NCBI GenBank assembly: GCA_963786155.1
Contig: CAWAXW010000006.1
Coordinates: forward strand, 2,666,001 to 2,730,000
Length of the DNA stretch: 64,000 nucleotides
Direction: 5' to 3'
Source of the DNA: CAWAXW01 sp963786155
Lineage (GTDB): Bacteria > Actinomycetota > CADDZG01 > WHSQ01
The first letter of the stretch is position 1; each line of letters begins with the position of its first letter. A model generated the notes under the pieces. That model saw only the letters and a program-made list of their open reading frames with translations, did not search any database and was not told the DNA's origin. The position numbers and the translations under genes were made by a program. Below, one piece after another: positions 54,421 through 63,852 of the stretch.

Positions 54421-55946
54421 CCGAAGACGCCGACCAGGGATTGAACCGCGGCGTCGGTGACGCCGAGCACCATCTTCGGATAGACGCCGGCCATCAGGAT
54501 CAACGCGAGCAGCGGAGCCCACGCGGTCCACTCGAGCCTCTGCACGTCATGGATGCCGGTCGCGTGGGCGAACTTGTCCGGGATGTTGCCGAGGTTGACT
54601 CGCTGCACGGTCCACAGCAAGTAGCCCGCGGTCAGGATCGTCCCGATGCCAGCACCCACCATGAGGACCCGGAACAGCTCCTCGGACAGGCCCGCGCCGG
54701 GATTATAGGAGCCGAGCAAGGCGAGCATCTCGCCCCAGAATCCGGCCAGACCGGGAAGGCCGAGGGACGCGATCGCCGCGTACGTGAAGAGCGTCCCGAA
54801 CTTCGGTATCTGTTGGAGCATCCCTCCGAGTTGGGAGATCTCTCTCGTGTGGTAGCGCTCGTGCATCGAACCAGCCAGGAAGAACAGCATGCCGGTGATG
54901 AGGCCGTGGGCGACCATGCCGAAGATCGCGCCGTTGATTCCGGCGTCGGTCAGCGTCGCGATACCCAACATCACGAACCCCATATGGCCCACCGACGAGA
55001 ACGCGATCAGGCGTTTGAGGTCCGTCTGAGCGAAGCAACACAGCGCGCCGTAGATGATCGCGATCACGGCGAGGATCCCGATGATCGGGGCGTAGTCGAT
55101 CGCCGCCTCGGGCAGGACCGGCAACGCGATCCTGATGAACCCGTACGTGCCCATCTTCAACATGACTGCCGCCAGGAGAACCGAACCCACGGTGGGTGCT
55201 TCCGTATGGGCATCCGGAAGCCACGTATGGAACGGCCACATCGGCACCTTGATCGCGAACCCGAGGAACAAGCCGAGGAATGCAACGTTCTGGAACACCC
55301 TGCTGCCCAATAAGCCATCCGCTCCCATCTGGGAGAGCTCGATGATGTCGAAGGTGTGCGGATCCGAGCGGAGGTAGATGGCCAGGAATCCCAGCAACAT
55401 GAAGATCGAACCGAACAACGTATAGAGGAAGAACTTCACCGCGGCGTACTGGCGGTTCGGCCCGCCCCATAGTCCGATCATGAAGTACATGGGGACGAGA
55501 ACGATCTCCCAGAAGATGAAGAAGAGGATCAGGTCCAGTGCGACGAACGTGCCGTTCATGCCCGTCTCGAGAAGAAGGACGAGAGCGAAGAACGCCTTGG
55601 GCTTGCCGGGCTCCGGTATATGCCACCACATGTAGACGACGCACAGGAAGCTGACCAGCAGCGACAACTCCAGCAACGGGAGCGCCATGCCGTCGATACC
55701 GATGTGATAGCGGACGTCGATCTGGGGGATCCACTCCCCGTTCACCACCATCTGCATGACCCCGGCGTCGCCGAAGTCGAAGCGGAACAACATCACGATG
55801 CCGACGAGCAGTGCGGCCCCCGTGAAGACGAGCGCGGTGATCTTGATCGCTTTCTCTTTGGCCGGCGGCACGAGCATGAGAGCGACGACACCGGCGGCCG
55901 GTAGGAACGTCGCCAAAGACAACGCCCAGTCGTCAAACCATTCCAT
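54417..55946 (-). CDS. nuoM: NADH-quinone oxidoreductase subunit M
   Basis: 509-aa antiporter-like subunit, intact. Key segments: YHIGIDGMALPLLELSLLVSFL, FFIFWEIVLVPMYFMIGLWGGPNRQYAAVKFFLYTLFGSIFMLLG (with the conserved ion-path Glu in FWE), PFHTWLPDAHTEAPTVGSVLLAAVMLKMG, RLIAFSSVGHMGFVMLG. It pumps one of the protons per two electrons. It overlaps nuoN by 4 bp and lies 26 bp after nuoL. Confidence 0.95.
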   Translation of the reverse strand: MEWFDDWALSLATFLPAAGVVALMLVPPAKEKAIKITALVFTGAALLVGIVMLFRFDFGDAGVMQMVVNGEWIPQIDVRYHIGIDGMALPLLELSLLVSFLCVVYMWWHIPEPGKPKAFFALVLLLETGMNGTFVALDLILFFIFWEIVLVPMYFMIGLWGGPNRQYAAVKFFLYTLFGSIFMLLGFLAIYLRSDPHTFDIIELSQMGADGLLGSRVFQNVAFLGLFLGFAIKVPMWPFHTWLPDAHTEAPTVGSVLLAAVMLKMGTYGFIRIALPVLPEAAIDYAPIIGILAVIAIIYGALCCFAQTDLKRLIAFSSVGHMGFVMLGIATLTDAGINGAIFGMVAHGLITGMLFFLAGSMHERYHTREISQLGGMLQQIPKFGTLFTYAAIASLGLPGLAGFWGEMLALLGSYNPGAGLSEELFRVLMVGAGIGTILTAGYLLWTVQRVNLGNIPDKFAHATGIHDVQRLEWTAWAPLLALILMAGVYPKMVLGVTDAAVQSLVGVFG

Positions 55947-55972
55947 CGGTAAGTCGTCCCTCCTTATCCGGC

Positions 55973-58033
55973 CTAAGAGATGAAGCTAGTGAACGCGAAC
56001 AACGCCGAGAACAGAACGATCCCGGAGAAAAGCACCGCAGCGTAACGCTGCACGTTCCCCGACTGCAGGTACTTGAGCAGACCCCCCGTATAACCCGTGA
56101 GGTTCGCTACCCCATTGACGGTGAAATCGATCAACTGCTGGTCGAACACGCTGTAGACCGCATTCGCGGTCGCCTTCGTCGCCGTCGCCGTGCCGTTGAC
56201 CACGCCGTCGAGGATGTGTTGGTTGGTCCAGTACGTAGCCTTGGCGATCGGATACTGCACCGGACGCACGACGCCTTGCAAGTAGATGTCGTCGAGGTAG
56301 TACTTGTTCTCGACGAAGCGATACATCCACGCGAACGGCCCGGCCAGCAGATCGACCTTGAACTTCTCCTTGTAGAACATCAGGTAACCGAGATAGATCG
56401 CCGCGACCGCGACCAGCGTCGCCAAGACCGGCAAAACGATGTTGTACAGGGTCGAGAAGCCGTGATGCTCGTGGCCGGGGACGGTTATCCAGTCCTGGAA
56501 CGGGCCGATGACGGGGAAGCCGAGGAAGCCGACGAAGATCGACGCCCCGGCCAGTATCCAGAGTGGCGTCACCATCGAGCCGGGGCTCTCGTGCGGGGTT
56601 CCGTGCCCCCGGTATTCGCCCCAGAACGTCTTGATACAAGCGCGCGTCATGTACAGGGCGGTGAGGAACGCCGTGATCGTGGCCGCGATCAACACGACCC
56701 ACGACGAAAGTCGGCCCAGGTCGCTCCCGGAGCGCAGCGCCCCGCCGATGATCTCGTCCTTCGAGAAGAAACCGGCTAACGGAAAGATCCCGGCGAGAGC
56801 TAGAGACCCGATCATGAACGTCCGGAACGTGTGAGGCATGAACTTCCGCATGCCGCCCATCTCGCTCATGTTGTTCGTGTGGGCCGCATGGATCAACGAT
56901 CCGGCGCCGAGGAACAGCAGCGCCTTGAAGAAGGCATGAGTGAACAGATGGAACACGCCCGCGGTGTATGCCCCCACGCCGAGGGCCGCGGCCATGTAGG
57001 CGAGCTGGCTGATCGTCGAATACGCAAGCACACGCTTGATGTCGTCCTGGGCCAGGGCGAGGACGGCCGCCAGGAGCATCGTGATCGAGGCGACGATCGC
57101 GACTACGTCGAGAGCCGCTCCGGCGTGCTCGAAGTAAACGAACATGCGGGCGACCATGTAGATCCCCGCGACCACCATCGTGGCGGCGTGGATGAGGGCC
57201 GAGACCGGCGTGGGGCCTGCCATGGCATCCGGCAGCCACACGTACAGCGGGAACTGCGCAGATTTGCTGACGACACCGCAGAACAGCAACAGTGCCCCGA
57301 TCGTCGCCGTGGTTCCCGCAAGTTCACCGTGCTCCGCCAACTCATTGATGACGGGGATGTTGAACGTGCCGGCCAAGAAGAAGATGGTGAAGATCCCGAA
57401 CAGGAAGAGCGTGTCGCCGACGCGGTTCGTGATGAAGGCCTTGATCGCCGCCGAACTGTTCTCCTTCTCCTCCCAGTAGTGGCCGATCAGGAAGTAGCTG
57501 CACACGCCGACCAACTCCCACCCGACGAACAGCTGCATGAGGTTGTTGGAGATGACCATGAACAACATCGCGCCGGTGAACAGCGACAGGAACGCGTAGA
57601 AGATCGTGTAGCGCTTGTCGTCGTGCATGTAGCCCGTGGAATAGATATGGACGAGCAACGACACCGACGTCACGACGACGAACATGACCCCCGTCAGGAA
57701 GTCGTAGTTCATGCCGAACTCCACCACCAGGCTCGGGTGGTCGCCCGAGCCGAACTGGAACCACGTCCACGACTTCTCAACCGCCGCGTTGCCGGCGGCA
57801 AGCTCGATGAAGGCCCATAGCGACATCGCAAGACCGACGGAGAGGGACGCGATCCCAACCATGTGACCGCGGTTCTTCATGCGCTTGCCGAAGAACATGA
57901 TGACGAAGAACGAGAGCACCGGGAGCAGCGGGACGAGCCACATGAGCTCGGTCATGAACCCGTCCTTGGCATGCGCCGCCGGGTCCGTCTCGCCGCCGTG
58001 CTCCTGAACGAACAGGAGCAGGTCGTGCATCAT
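55973..58033 (-). CDS. nuoL: NADH-quinone oxidoreductase subunit L
   Basis: 686-aa antiporter-like subunit, intact, with the long C-terminal lateral helix region (~600-686). Signature: MQLFVGWELVGVCSYFLIGHYWEEKENSSAAIKAFITNRVGD, FPLYVWLPDAMAGPTPVSALIHAATMVVAGIYMVAR, RVLAYSTISQLAYM, FFSKDEIIGG. GWELVG carries the proton-path Glu. The start may be the second Met. The lateral helix would span the other pump subunits M and N. Confidence 0.95.
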   Translation of the reverse strand: MMHDLLLFVQEHGGETDPAAHAKDGFMTELMWLVPLLPVLSFFVIMFFGKRMKNRGHMVGIASLSVGLAMSLWAFIELAAGNAAVEKSWTWFQFGSGDHPSLVVEFGMNYDFLTGVMFVVVTSVSLLVHIYSTGYMHDDKRYTIFYAFLSLFTGAMLFMVISNNLMQLFVGWELVGVCSYFLIGHYWEEKENSSAAIKAFITNRVGDTLFLFGIFTIFFLAGTFNIPVINELAEHGELAGTTATIGALLLFCGVVSKSAQFPLYVWLPDAMAGPTPVSALIHAATMVVAGIYMVARMFVYFEHAGAALDVVAIVASITMLLAAVLALAQDDIKRVLAYSTISQLAYMAAALGVGAYTAGVFHLFTHAFFKALLFLGAGSLIHAAHTNNMSEMGGMRKFMPHTFRTFMIGSLALAGIFPLAGFFSKDEIIGGALRSGSDLGRLSSWVVLIAATITAFLTALYMTRACIKTFWGEYRGHGTPHESPGSMVTPLWILAGASIFVGFLGFPVIGPFQDWITVPGHEHHGFSTLYNIVLPVLATLVAVAAIYLGYLMFYKEKFKVDLLAGPFAWMYRFVENKYYLDDIYLQGVVRPVQYPIAKATYWTNQHILDGVVNGTATATKATANAVYSVFDQQLIDFTVNGVANLTGYTGGLLKYLQSGNVQRYAAVLFSGIVLFSALFAFTSFIS

Positions 58034-58037
58034 CGCC

Positions 58038-58343
58038 TCACCACTTCATCAGCGACATGTCGTCGACATTCACGCTTTGGCGGTTGCGGTAGATGAGGAT
58101 GACGATGGCAAGTCCAACGCCTACCTCGGCTGCGGCAACGGCGATGATGAACAAGGCGAAGACCTGGCCGGAAACGCCCCCTTCCTGGAAGAACGCGGAG
58201 AAGGCGATGAGGTTGATGTTGACGGCATTCAGCATTAGCTCGATCGACAGGAGCACGAGAACCGCGTGCCGGCGCGCCAGCACGCCGTAGACGCCGATCG
58301 AGAACAGCGCCGCGGCGAGGACCAGGAACCAGGTGATGGGCAT
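58038..58343 (-). CDS. nuoK: NADH-quinone oxidoreductase subunit K
   Basis: 101 aa, three helices. Conserved MPITWFLVLAAALFSIGVYGVL, SIELMLNAVNINLIAF with the channel Glu, and IAVAAAEVGVGLAIVILIYR with the second Glu. Part of the membrane proton path between NuoH and the pumps. It begins 15 bp after nuoJ and ends 4 bp before nuoL. Confidence 0.95.
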   Translation of the reverse strand: MPITWFLVLAAALFSIGVYGVLARRHAVLVLLSIELMLNAVNINLIAFSAFFQEGGVSGQVFALFIIAVAAAEVGVGLAIVILIYRNRQSVNVDDMSLMKW

Positions 58344-58358
58344 CAGCCTGTTTCCTCT

Positions 58359-58865
58359 TCATCTTCGTCGCGCCGCGTCGATCACGACCGCTCCGACGAG
58401 GGCGGCCAGCAGCAGGATCGAAACGACCTCGAAGGGCAGGACGAACGACGAGAAGATGGCCTCGCCGACCGACTCGGTCGTTGTCCCTTCCTCGCGCAGG
58501 AGCGAGATCTCCTGGTCCTCGAAGGCCTCGATCAGGATCAAGCTCGTCATGAGGAACATCGCGCCGGCAGCGAGGGCCGCGACGAGACGCTGGTCGTTAT
58601 CGAGAGTCGCGGAACCGATGGGAGCCCGCGTGAGCATGAGCCCGAAGAGCATCAGCACGACGATGGCTCCGACATAGACGAGCACCTGGGCCCATGCGAT
58701 GAACTCGGCGTAGAGGAGCAGGTAGATGGCGGCCGCCCCCAGGAGCGTCCCGACCAGGTAGAGGGCCGCGTGAACGACGTTGCGCGAGGTAACGACGCGT
58801 AGCGCCGAGAAGATGATGAGGCTGGCGAGAAGCCAGAAGACGGAGTCTTGCCAGGTCGCGCTCAC
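58359..58865 (-). CDS. nuoJ: NADH-quinone oxidoreductase subunit J
   Basis: 168 aa, five helices. Typical FWLLASLIIFSALRVVTSRNVVHAALYLVGTLLGAAAIYLLL, then FIAWAQVLVYVGAIVVLMLFGLML with the Tyr-Val-Gly-Ala-Ile hinge and FEVVSILLLAALVGAVVI. GTG start overlapping the nuoI stop by 4 bp. Confidence 0.94.
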   Translation of the reverse strand: MSATWQDSVFWLLASLIIFSALRVVTSRNVVHAALYLVGTLLGAAAIYLLLYAEFIAWAQVLVYVGAIVVLMLFGLMLTRAPIGSATLDNDQRLVAALAAGAMFLMTSLILIEAFEDQEISLLREEGTTTESVGEAIFSSFVLPFEVVSILLLAALVGAVVIDAARRR

Positions 58866-60048
58866 GGTCCCTGTGTTCCTTTCTGTGCGCGCGCCCGCGC
58901 GGCCTTGGCCCTGGCGGTCGCCACCGGCTGGCTCGAGCCCTTCGCCTGTTCCTCTTTGAGCACCCGCTCGTAGACCGCGTCCGGATCCTCGCCACCTGCG
59001 GACGCGGCCGGAGGAGCCGGGGTCTCTGGTTCCTTCTCGGCCTTCGTCGGTGCGACGGGTCCCGGCTCCGGCTCGGGCTCCTTGGCGGCCGGCGCTCCAC
59101 CCGCAACGGGCGGAGCGGGCTCACCCTTGGTCGGCGCGCTGGGAACCGGCTTCGCGACCTCGACGGGGGTCGGGCCCCTCGTTATACCCCGTTCCGTCTT
59201 GACGCGCGCGACGCGAGCGCGCGCCTCGGCGACGAGGCGGGAAGAGCCCTTGTCGAGCTGTTCCCGCAGGACCTCGTCGTAGACCTTCTGGGGATCCTCG
59301 GTGGGCACGATGGGGGCCGGACGCGTCGCCGCGGGAGGCTGCTGCAGTCCCTCGTCGGGTGAGGTGACATCGGCGGGGGGCTTGGGGGCAGCAGGGGCGG
59401 GAGCGGGGGGAGCAGGCTCGGGCGCCTTCTTAGCGGGCGCGGGTGCCGGGGCGGGAGCCGGTGCCGGTGCTACGGCGGCGGGAGGGGCTGCCGGGGCGGG
59501 CTGGCCGGGAAGCAGCGCGCCCTCTTCGAGCGGGGCGGGCGGCAACACCGTTGCCATCCAGTCGGAGAGCCGCTCCTTCTCGTGCGTCAGCTCACGGATG
59601 TCGTACTCCGCATACTCGAACTCGCGGCTCCAGAACAGCGCGTCGTAGGGACAGACCTCGACGCAGATGCCGCAGTACATGCAGAGCGCGTAGTCGATCG
59701 CGAAGCGGTCGAGCACGTTGCGCTTGCGCGGCCGGCCGCCCTCTCGCTTCGGAGGCAACGTCTCCTTGTGCGAGTCGATGTAGATGCACCAGTCGGGGCA
59801 CTCGCGACCGCAGAGCATGCAGACGGTGCAGTTCTCTTCCTTGAGCGCGATCACGCCGCGCGTGCGGGCGGAGAGATCCTGCTTCTGACGTCGGGGTACT
59901 CGATGACCGTGTTGTGCTTGAAGAGGTGCTTGAGCGTCACGGCCATGCCCTTGAGCAACCCGATGCCGTAGCCCCACTTCCGCGCCTTCTTGAGCTCGGC
60001 GAGGTCGCGCTCGCTCCTGGTGGCGGTGCGGCGTTCGTCTACTGCCAT
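58862..60048 (-). CDS. nuoI: NADH-quinone oxidoreductase subunit I with long repeat-bearing C-terminal extension (one frameshift)
   Basis: The N-terminal ~170 residues are normal NuoI: LLKGMAVTLKHLFKHNTVIEYPD, CTVCMLCGRECPDWCIYID and CMYCGICVEVCPYDALFWS, the two CxxCxxCxxxCP clusters that hold 4Fe-4S centres N6a/N6b. A further ~225 residues are Pro/Ala-rich (APAPAPAPAP) and hold two copies of a ~38-residue helical motif: EDPQKVYDEVLREQLDKGSS (59183-59299) and EDPDAVYERVLKEEQAKGSS (58865-58990), each continuing into VAxARA. Usual NuoI is 160-230 aa. One base is missing near 59889, where EYPD joins RQKQDLSARTRG; repaired length 395 aa. Confidence 0.87.
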
Positions 60049-61073
60049 AACGCCGTCCGGTGCGTAGAGCACCCACGCCCCCACGGCGAGGATCAGCACG
60101 AGGCGAGGCGGGGATCAGGAACTTCCAGGCGAACTTCTGCAGTTGGTCCTCACGCAGGCGCGGGAACGTGAAACGGATCCAGAAGATCAGGAACATCATC
60201 ACGATCGTCTTACCCATGAACCAGACGAAACCCGGGATGACGTCGAGGCCGTCCATCGGAACGATCGGTTTGTAACCACCGAGGAAGAGACGTCGTCGCG
60301 ATCCCGGCGAAGGCGATGATGTGTCCCATCTCCGCGAAGAAGAGACCGAAGATGAAACGCATCCCGGAGTACTCGGTGAACGGGCCGGTGATGATCTCGG
60401 ATTCGGCCACCGGCATGTCGAACGGTGGCAGGGTCATCTCCGCGATAGCCCCGACGAAGAAAATCAAGAAAGCGAACAACCCGATGCCGGGTGGCCAGAT
60501 GATGAAAGGCCAGTCTTGCGCCTCGACGATGCCGACCACCGAGAGCGTCCCGGCGAGCATCGCCACCGCGGCAGCGGTCAGCACGATGGGGAGCTCGTAC
60601 GCGATCAGCTGCGCGGCGGAGCGAAGCGCCCCGATCAGCGCGTACTTGTTGGCGCTGGACCATCCGGCCATCAGCACGCCGATCGTACCGACCGAGCCGA
60701 TCGCCATCAGGTAGAAGATCCCGACGTCGAGGTCCTCGACGATCAACCAATCGTCGAGCGGGATCACGAGATAGAGCATCACGATCGGGACGAACACGAT
60801 CGCCGGCGCGAGCGTGAACACCCGCTTGTCGGCCGCCGCCGGGATGATGTCCTCCTTGTAGATGAACTTGATCCCGTCGGCGAGCGTCTGCGCCCACCCG
60901 TGGAACCCGCCCGCATACATCGGGCCAAGCCGGTGCTGGAGGTGCGCCAGCTCCTTGTGCATCGCGTAGCCCGCGACCAGCGCGCCGACCGGCACCACGG
61001 TCAGGATGACCACCAGCTTGATGGCAAGGATCCACCAGTCGGTGAGCTCGAAGTTCGTGATGAAGTCGGGCAT
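60039..61073 (-). CDS. nuoH: NADH-quinone oxidoreductase subunit H (frameshifted; 3' end uncertain)
   Basis: About 340 aa, eight helices; joins the peripheral arm to the membrane arm and forms the quinone entrance. Conserved AHLQHRLGPMYAGGFHGWAQTLADGIKFIYKEDIIP, GWSSANKYALIGALRSAAQLIAYELP, IAEMTLPPFDMPVAESEIITGPFTEYSGMRFIFGLFF. The frame shifts near 60290 and 60104, each explained by one extra base. The final frame then runs into the nuoI start without a stop; a TAG at 60039 in another frame could be the real end if a third indel exists. Confidence 0.87.
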
Positions 61074-61080
61074 CAGCGCA

Positions 61081-62236
61081 TCATCGGTCGATGTCCCCTA
61101 GTACGAAGAAGAACGAGCCCAGGATCGCGATCATGTCGGCCACGAGCGTGCCTTTGAGCACATGGCCCAGCGCCGAGACGTTGCTGAAGCTCGGCGTGCG
61201 GATCTTTAAGCGGTACGGCCGCTTGTCGCCGTCGGAGATCAGGTACATGCCGAGCTCGCCGAGGGGGTTCTCGGCTCGGACGTAGACCTCGCCCTCGGGG
61301 GCCTGCACGACTCGGGGAACCTTGCCCAACACCGGGCCGGACGGCATCCCCTCGATGGCTTGCTCGACGATGCGAGCCGATTCGACGACCTCGTGCACGA
61401 GCACCCAGAAACGATCGAAGCAGTCGCCGTGCGGAGCAGTCGAGACCTCGAAGTCGAACTGGTCGTAGACGAGGTACGGCTCGTCCTTGCGAACGTCGAT
61501 GTCGATGTTCGACCCGCGCGCGATCGGGACCCGAAACGCCGAAGCTGTAAGCGATCTCCTTGTCGAGCACTCCGACACCGACCGTGCGCTGCTTGAAGAT
61601 CTCGTTCCCGACGAGAAGGTCCTCGTACTGGTCGAGCCGGTCGATCACCTGGCGAACGCCCTTCAGCGCCTGAGCGAAGAACCCACGCGGCACGTCCTCG
61701 CGGACCCCGCCCGGCCTCATGAACCCGAAGTGCATGCGGCCGCCCGTCGCCATCTCCATCGCGAACTGGATGTCCTCGCGCTCGCGGAAGGCATAGAACG
61801 TCGGCGTGATCGCGCCCAGCTCGGCGCCGAAGCTCGCGAAGAACATCAAGTGGTTGAGGATGCGGTTCATCTCGAGCATGCAGACGCGCATCCACTGGCC
61901 GCGCGGCGGCACCTCGATCTCCATCAACTTCTCGAGAGCCATCGCCAACGGCAGCTCGTTGTTGAAGCCGGAGAGCCAGTCCATCCGCGACACGAGGTTC
62001 GTTATCTGCCGGTAGTCGCGCGCCTCGACGAGCTTCTCGTAGCCGCGGTGCATGTAACCGATGACCGGATCGGCGTCGACGATGACCTCGCCGTCGATCG
62101 TGGCGAGGAGCCGGAAGACGCCGTGGGTGGCGGGGTGCTGCGGGCCGACGTTGAGCACCATCTCCTGCGTTGCGAGGCGCCCTTGCGACATCTCCGCGAT
62201 CGCCTGCTCGGGGGTCATGACGTTCTGGTTGCTCAT
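61081..62236 (-). CDS. nuoD: NADH-quinone oxidoreductase subunit D (one frameshift)
   Basis: 49-kDa-type subunit, 384 aa when repaired, lining the quinone site. Visible: LNVGPQHPATHGVFRLLATIDGE, DPVIGYMHRGYEKLVEARDYRQ, the quinone-site regions, and after the break IARGSNIDIDVRKDEPYLVYDQFDFEV, plus PEGEVYVRAENPLGELGMYLISDG near the end. The frame changes near 61530 (one extra base). ATG overlaps the nuoC stop by 4 bp. Confidence 0.9.
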
Positions 62237-62790
62237 CGCCCGCCCGCCGCTGCTTCCTCGGGGTCCTTGGCACCCGGCCAGTCCTTCACGATCCGCGTTG
62301 GGAGCTTGAACGAGCGCAATCCCGGGTGCCCCTCGAAGTCCTCGGGAAGAAGGAGGTTGACCAGACGCGGGTGGTCCTCGAAATCGATCCCGAACATCTC
62401 GAAAGCCTCACGCTCGTGCCAGAACGCGCCCAGGAACAGGGGCACGAGGCTCGGGCAGCGGGGCTCGGCTGCGTCGACCGGCACATGGACGTTGACATGG
62501 AGGCCGTGCTCGGGCGAGTAGAGGTGGATCAGGACCTCGAGCCCTCCCGCTTTCTGCTCCTTGTCCTCTCCCCCGAACTCGGTGCGGTCGACTCCGGCCA
62601 GGAAGGTGAAGAATCGACATTCGATCCCCTCGGCGTCGCGCAAGCCCTGCGCGACCTCCACGAGATCGCCGGGGTCGACGGTGATGTCAACTTCTCCGAA
62701 ATTGAGCCGAGCGTCACGAACCTTGGTTCCGAACTCGGCTGTGATGCGCTCGAGCCCCGCTTCGGCCGTCACTCGCTGCGTTATCGGCAT
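62233..62790 (-). CDS. nuoC: NADH-quinone oxidoreductase subunit C
   Basis: 185-aa 30-kDa-type subunit of the peripheral arm, intact. Typical FFTFLAGVDRTE, LHVNVHVPVDAAEPRCPSLVPLFLGAFWHEREAFEMFGIDFEDHPRLVNLLLPEDFEGHPGLRSF, containing the family signature WHEREAFEMFGI. It is separate from NuoD, not fused, and begins 6 bp after nuoB. Confidence 0.95.
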   Translation of the reverse strand: MPITQRVTAEAGLERITAEFGTKVRDARLNFGEVDITVDPGDLVEVAQGLRDAEGIECRFFTFLAGVDRTEFGGEDKEQKAGGLEVLIHLYSPEHGLHVNVHVPVDAAEPRCPSLVPLFLGAFWHEREAFEMFGIDFEDHPRLVNLLLPEDFEGHPGLRSFKLPTRIVKDWPGAKDPEEAAAGGR

Positions 62791-62796
62791 TAGCCC

Positions 62797-63327
62797 TTAG
62801 ATGCCGCCCGCCAGGCCCGGCTCTGGGATGACTGGGATGGGTACTTGCTCGCCGCTCCACTTCGCCCTGATGTCCTCGCCGGCGATCTTCTCTTGCAGCC
62901 GGATGATGCCCTGGAGTAGAGCCTCGGGCCTCGGGGGGCACCCCGGAACGTAGACGTCTACGGGAATGATCTGGTCGACGCCCTTCGTCACCGCGTAGCT
63001 GTCCCAGTAAGGCCCGCCGCAGTTAGCGCATGAGCCCATCGAGACGACGTACTTGGGCTCGGGCATCTGGTCGTAGACGCGCTTGATCGGTGCGGCCATC
63101 TTGTCGGTGACGGTGCCCGCCACGACCATGAGGTCGGCTTGGCGCGGCGAGGCCGGGAAGGGGATCACGCCGAAGCGGATGATGTCGAACTTGCTGGCGA
63201 AGGCGGCCCCCATCTCGATGCCGCAACATGCGAGCCCGAACTGCATGACCCAGAGCGAGAACTTGCGGCTCCAGTTCAGCGCCCACGCGGCGGGGCCCGG
63301 CAGCTTGACCTTCTCCATCACAGCCAT
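62797..63327 (-). CDS. nuoB: NADH-quinone oxidoreductase subunit B
   Basis: 176 aa carrying cluster N2, the last 4Fe-4S centre before quinone. The cysteines are in FGLACCGIEMG (adjacent pair), SMGSCANCGG and DVYVPGCPPRPEALL. I chose ATG at 63327 (AGAAGG 7 bases upstream); the second Met at 63318 is also possible. The start overlaps the end of nuoA. The longer frame to 63519 is a shadow. Confidence 0.94.
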   Translation of the reverse strand: MAVMEKVKLPGPAAWALNWSRKFSLWVMQFGLACCGIEMGAAFASKFDIIRFGVIPFPASPRQADLMVVAGTVTDKMAAPIKRVYDQMPEPKYVVSMGSCANCGGPYWDSYAVTKGVDQIIPVDVYVPGCPPRPEALLQGIIRLQEKIAGEDIRAKWSGEQVPIPVIPEPGLAGGI

Positions 63328-63686
63328 TCGAGGACCTTCTTCTTGATGGCGTACAGCAGTGCGATGGCGAGGATCCCGATGAAGATGATCATCTCGACGA
63401 AGGCCTGGGTCCCGAGGCGCTCGAACACGATCGCCCAGGGGAACAGGAATATGGCTTCCACATCGAAGATGACGAACAGCAAAGCGAAGACGTAGTAGCG
63501 GACGTTCGTCTGGGTCCACCCCTGCCCGATCGGATCGATCCCCGACTCGTAGGTCGTGTACTTCTCGTAACTGGGCAGATTGGGGCGGAGGAGGCGGGAC
63601 AACTGAAGGGTTCCGCCAACGAGTAGGAAGCCGACTACTACGAACAGACCGATCGTGACGTATTGGCCGAAGTAGCCTTCAGGCAC
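63318..63686 (-). CDS. nuoA: NADH-quinone oxidoreductase subunit A
   Basis: 122 aa, three helices, first gene of the operon. Typical YESGIDPIGQGWTQTNVRYYVFALLFVIFDVEAIFLFPWAIVF, with the conserved loop Cys position replaced by Ile-Asp in SGID, as in some families. GTG start after GGGAG. The operon promoter should lie in 63687-63852, a stretch without a gene that contains short TTCGTGCG repeats near 63804-63825. Confidence 0.94.
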   Translation of the reverse strand: MPEGYFGQYVTIGLFVVVGFLLVGGTLQLSRLLRPNLPSYEKYTTYESGIDPIGQGWTQTNVRYYVFALLFVIFDVEAIFLFPWAIVFERLGTQAFVEMIIFIGILAIALLYAIKKKVLEWL

Positions 63687-63852
63687 CCTTCACGCTCTCC
63701 CGTTAACGTCGCGCCTGCCGACCGGGACGCGCGCCGTCGACAGATCGCGAATGTCCTGGTTATCGCCCCGGAACCTAACATGCAGACGCCTCGCTCCAGG
63801 GGGTTCGTGCGTTCGTTCGTGCGCTTGTTCGCCCATCATTTCGGAGCGCGGT

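Noticed and set aside
54703..57239. Long Arg-rich alternative frames within nuoM and nuoL
   Set aside because: Out-of-frame reading of high-GC membrane-protein genes; no start sites and no domain sense.
62797..63519. Longer nuoB frame
   Set aside because: The extra N-terminal part is nuoA read out of frame; NuoB homology starts at the ATG near 63327.
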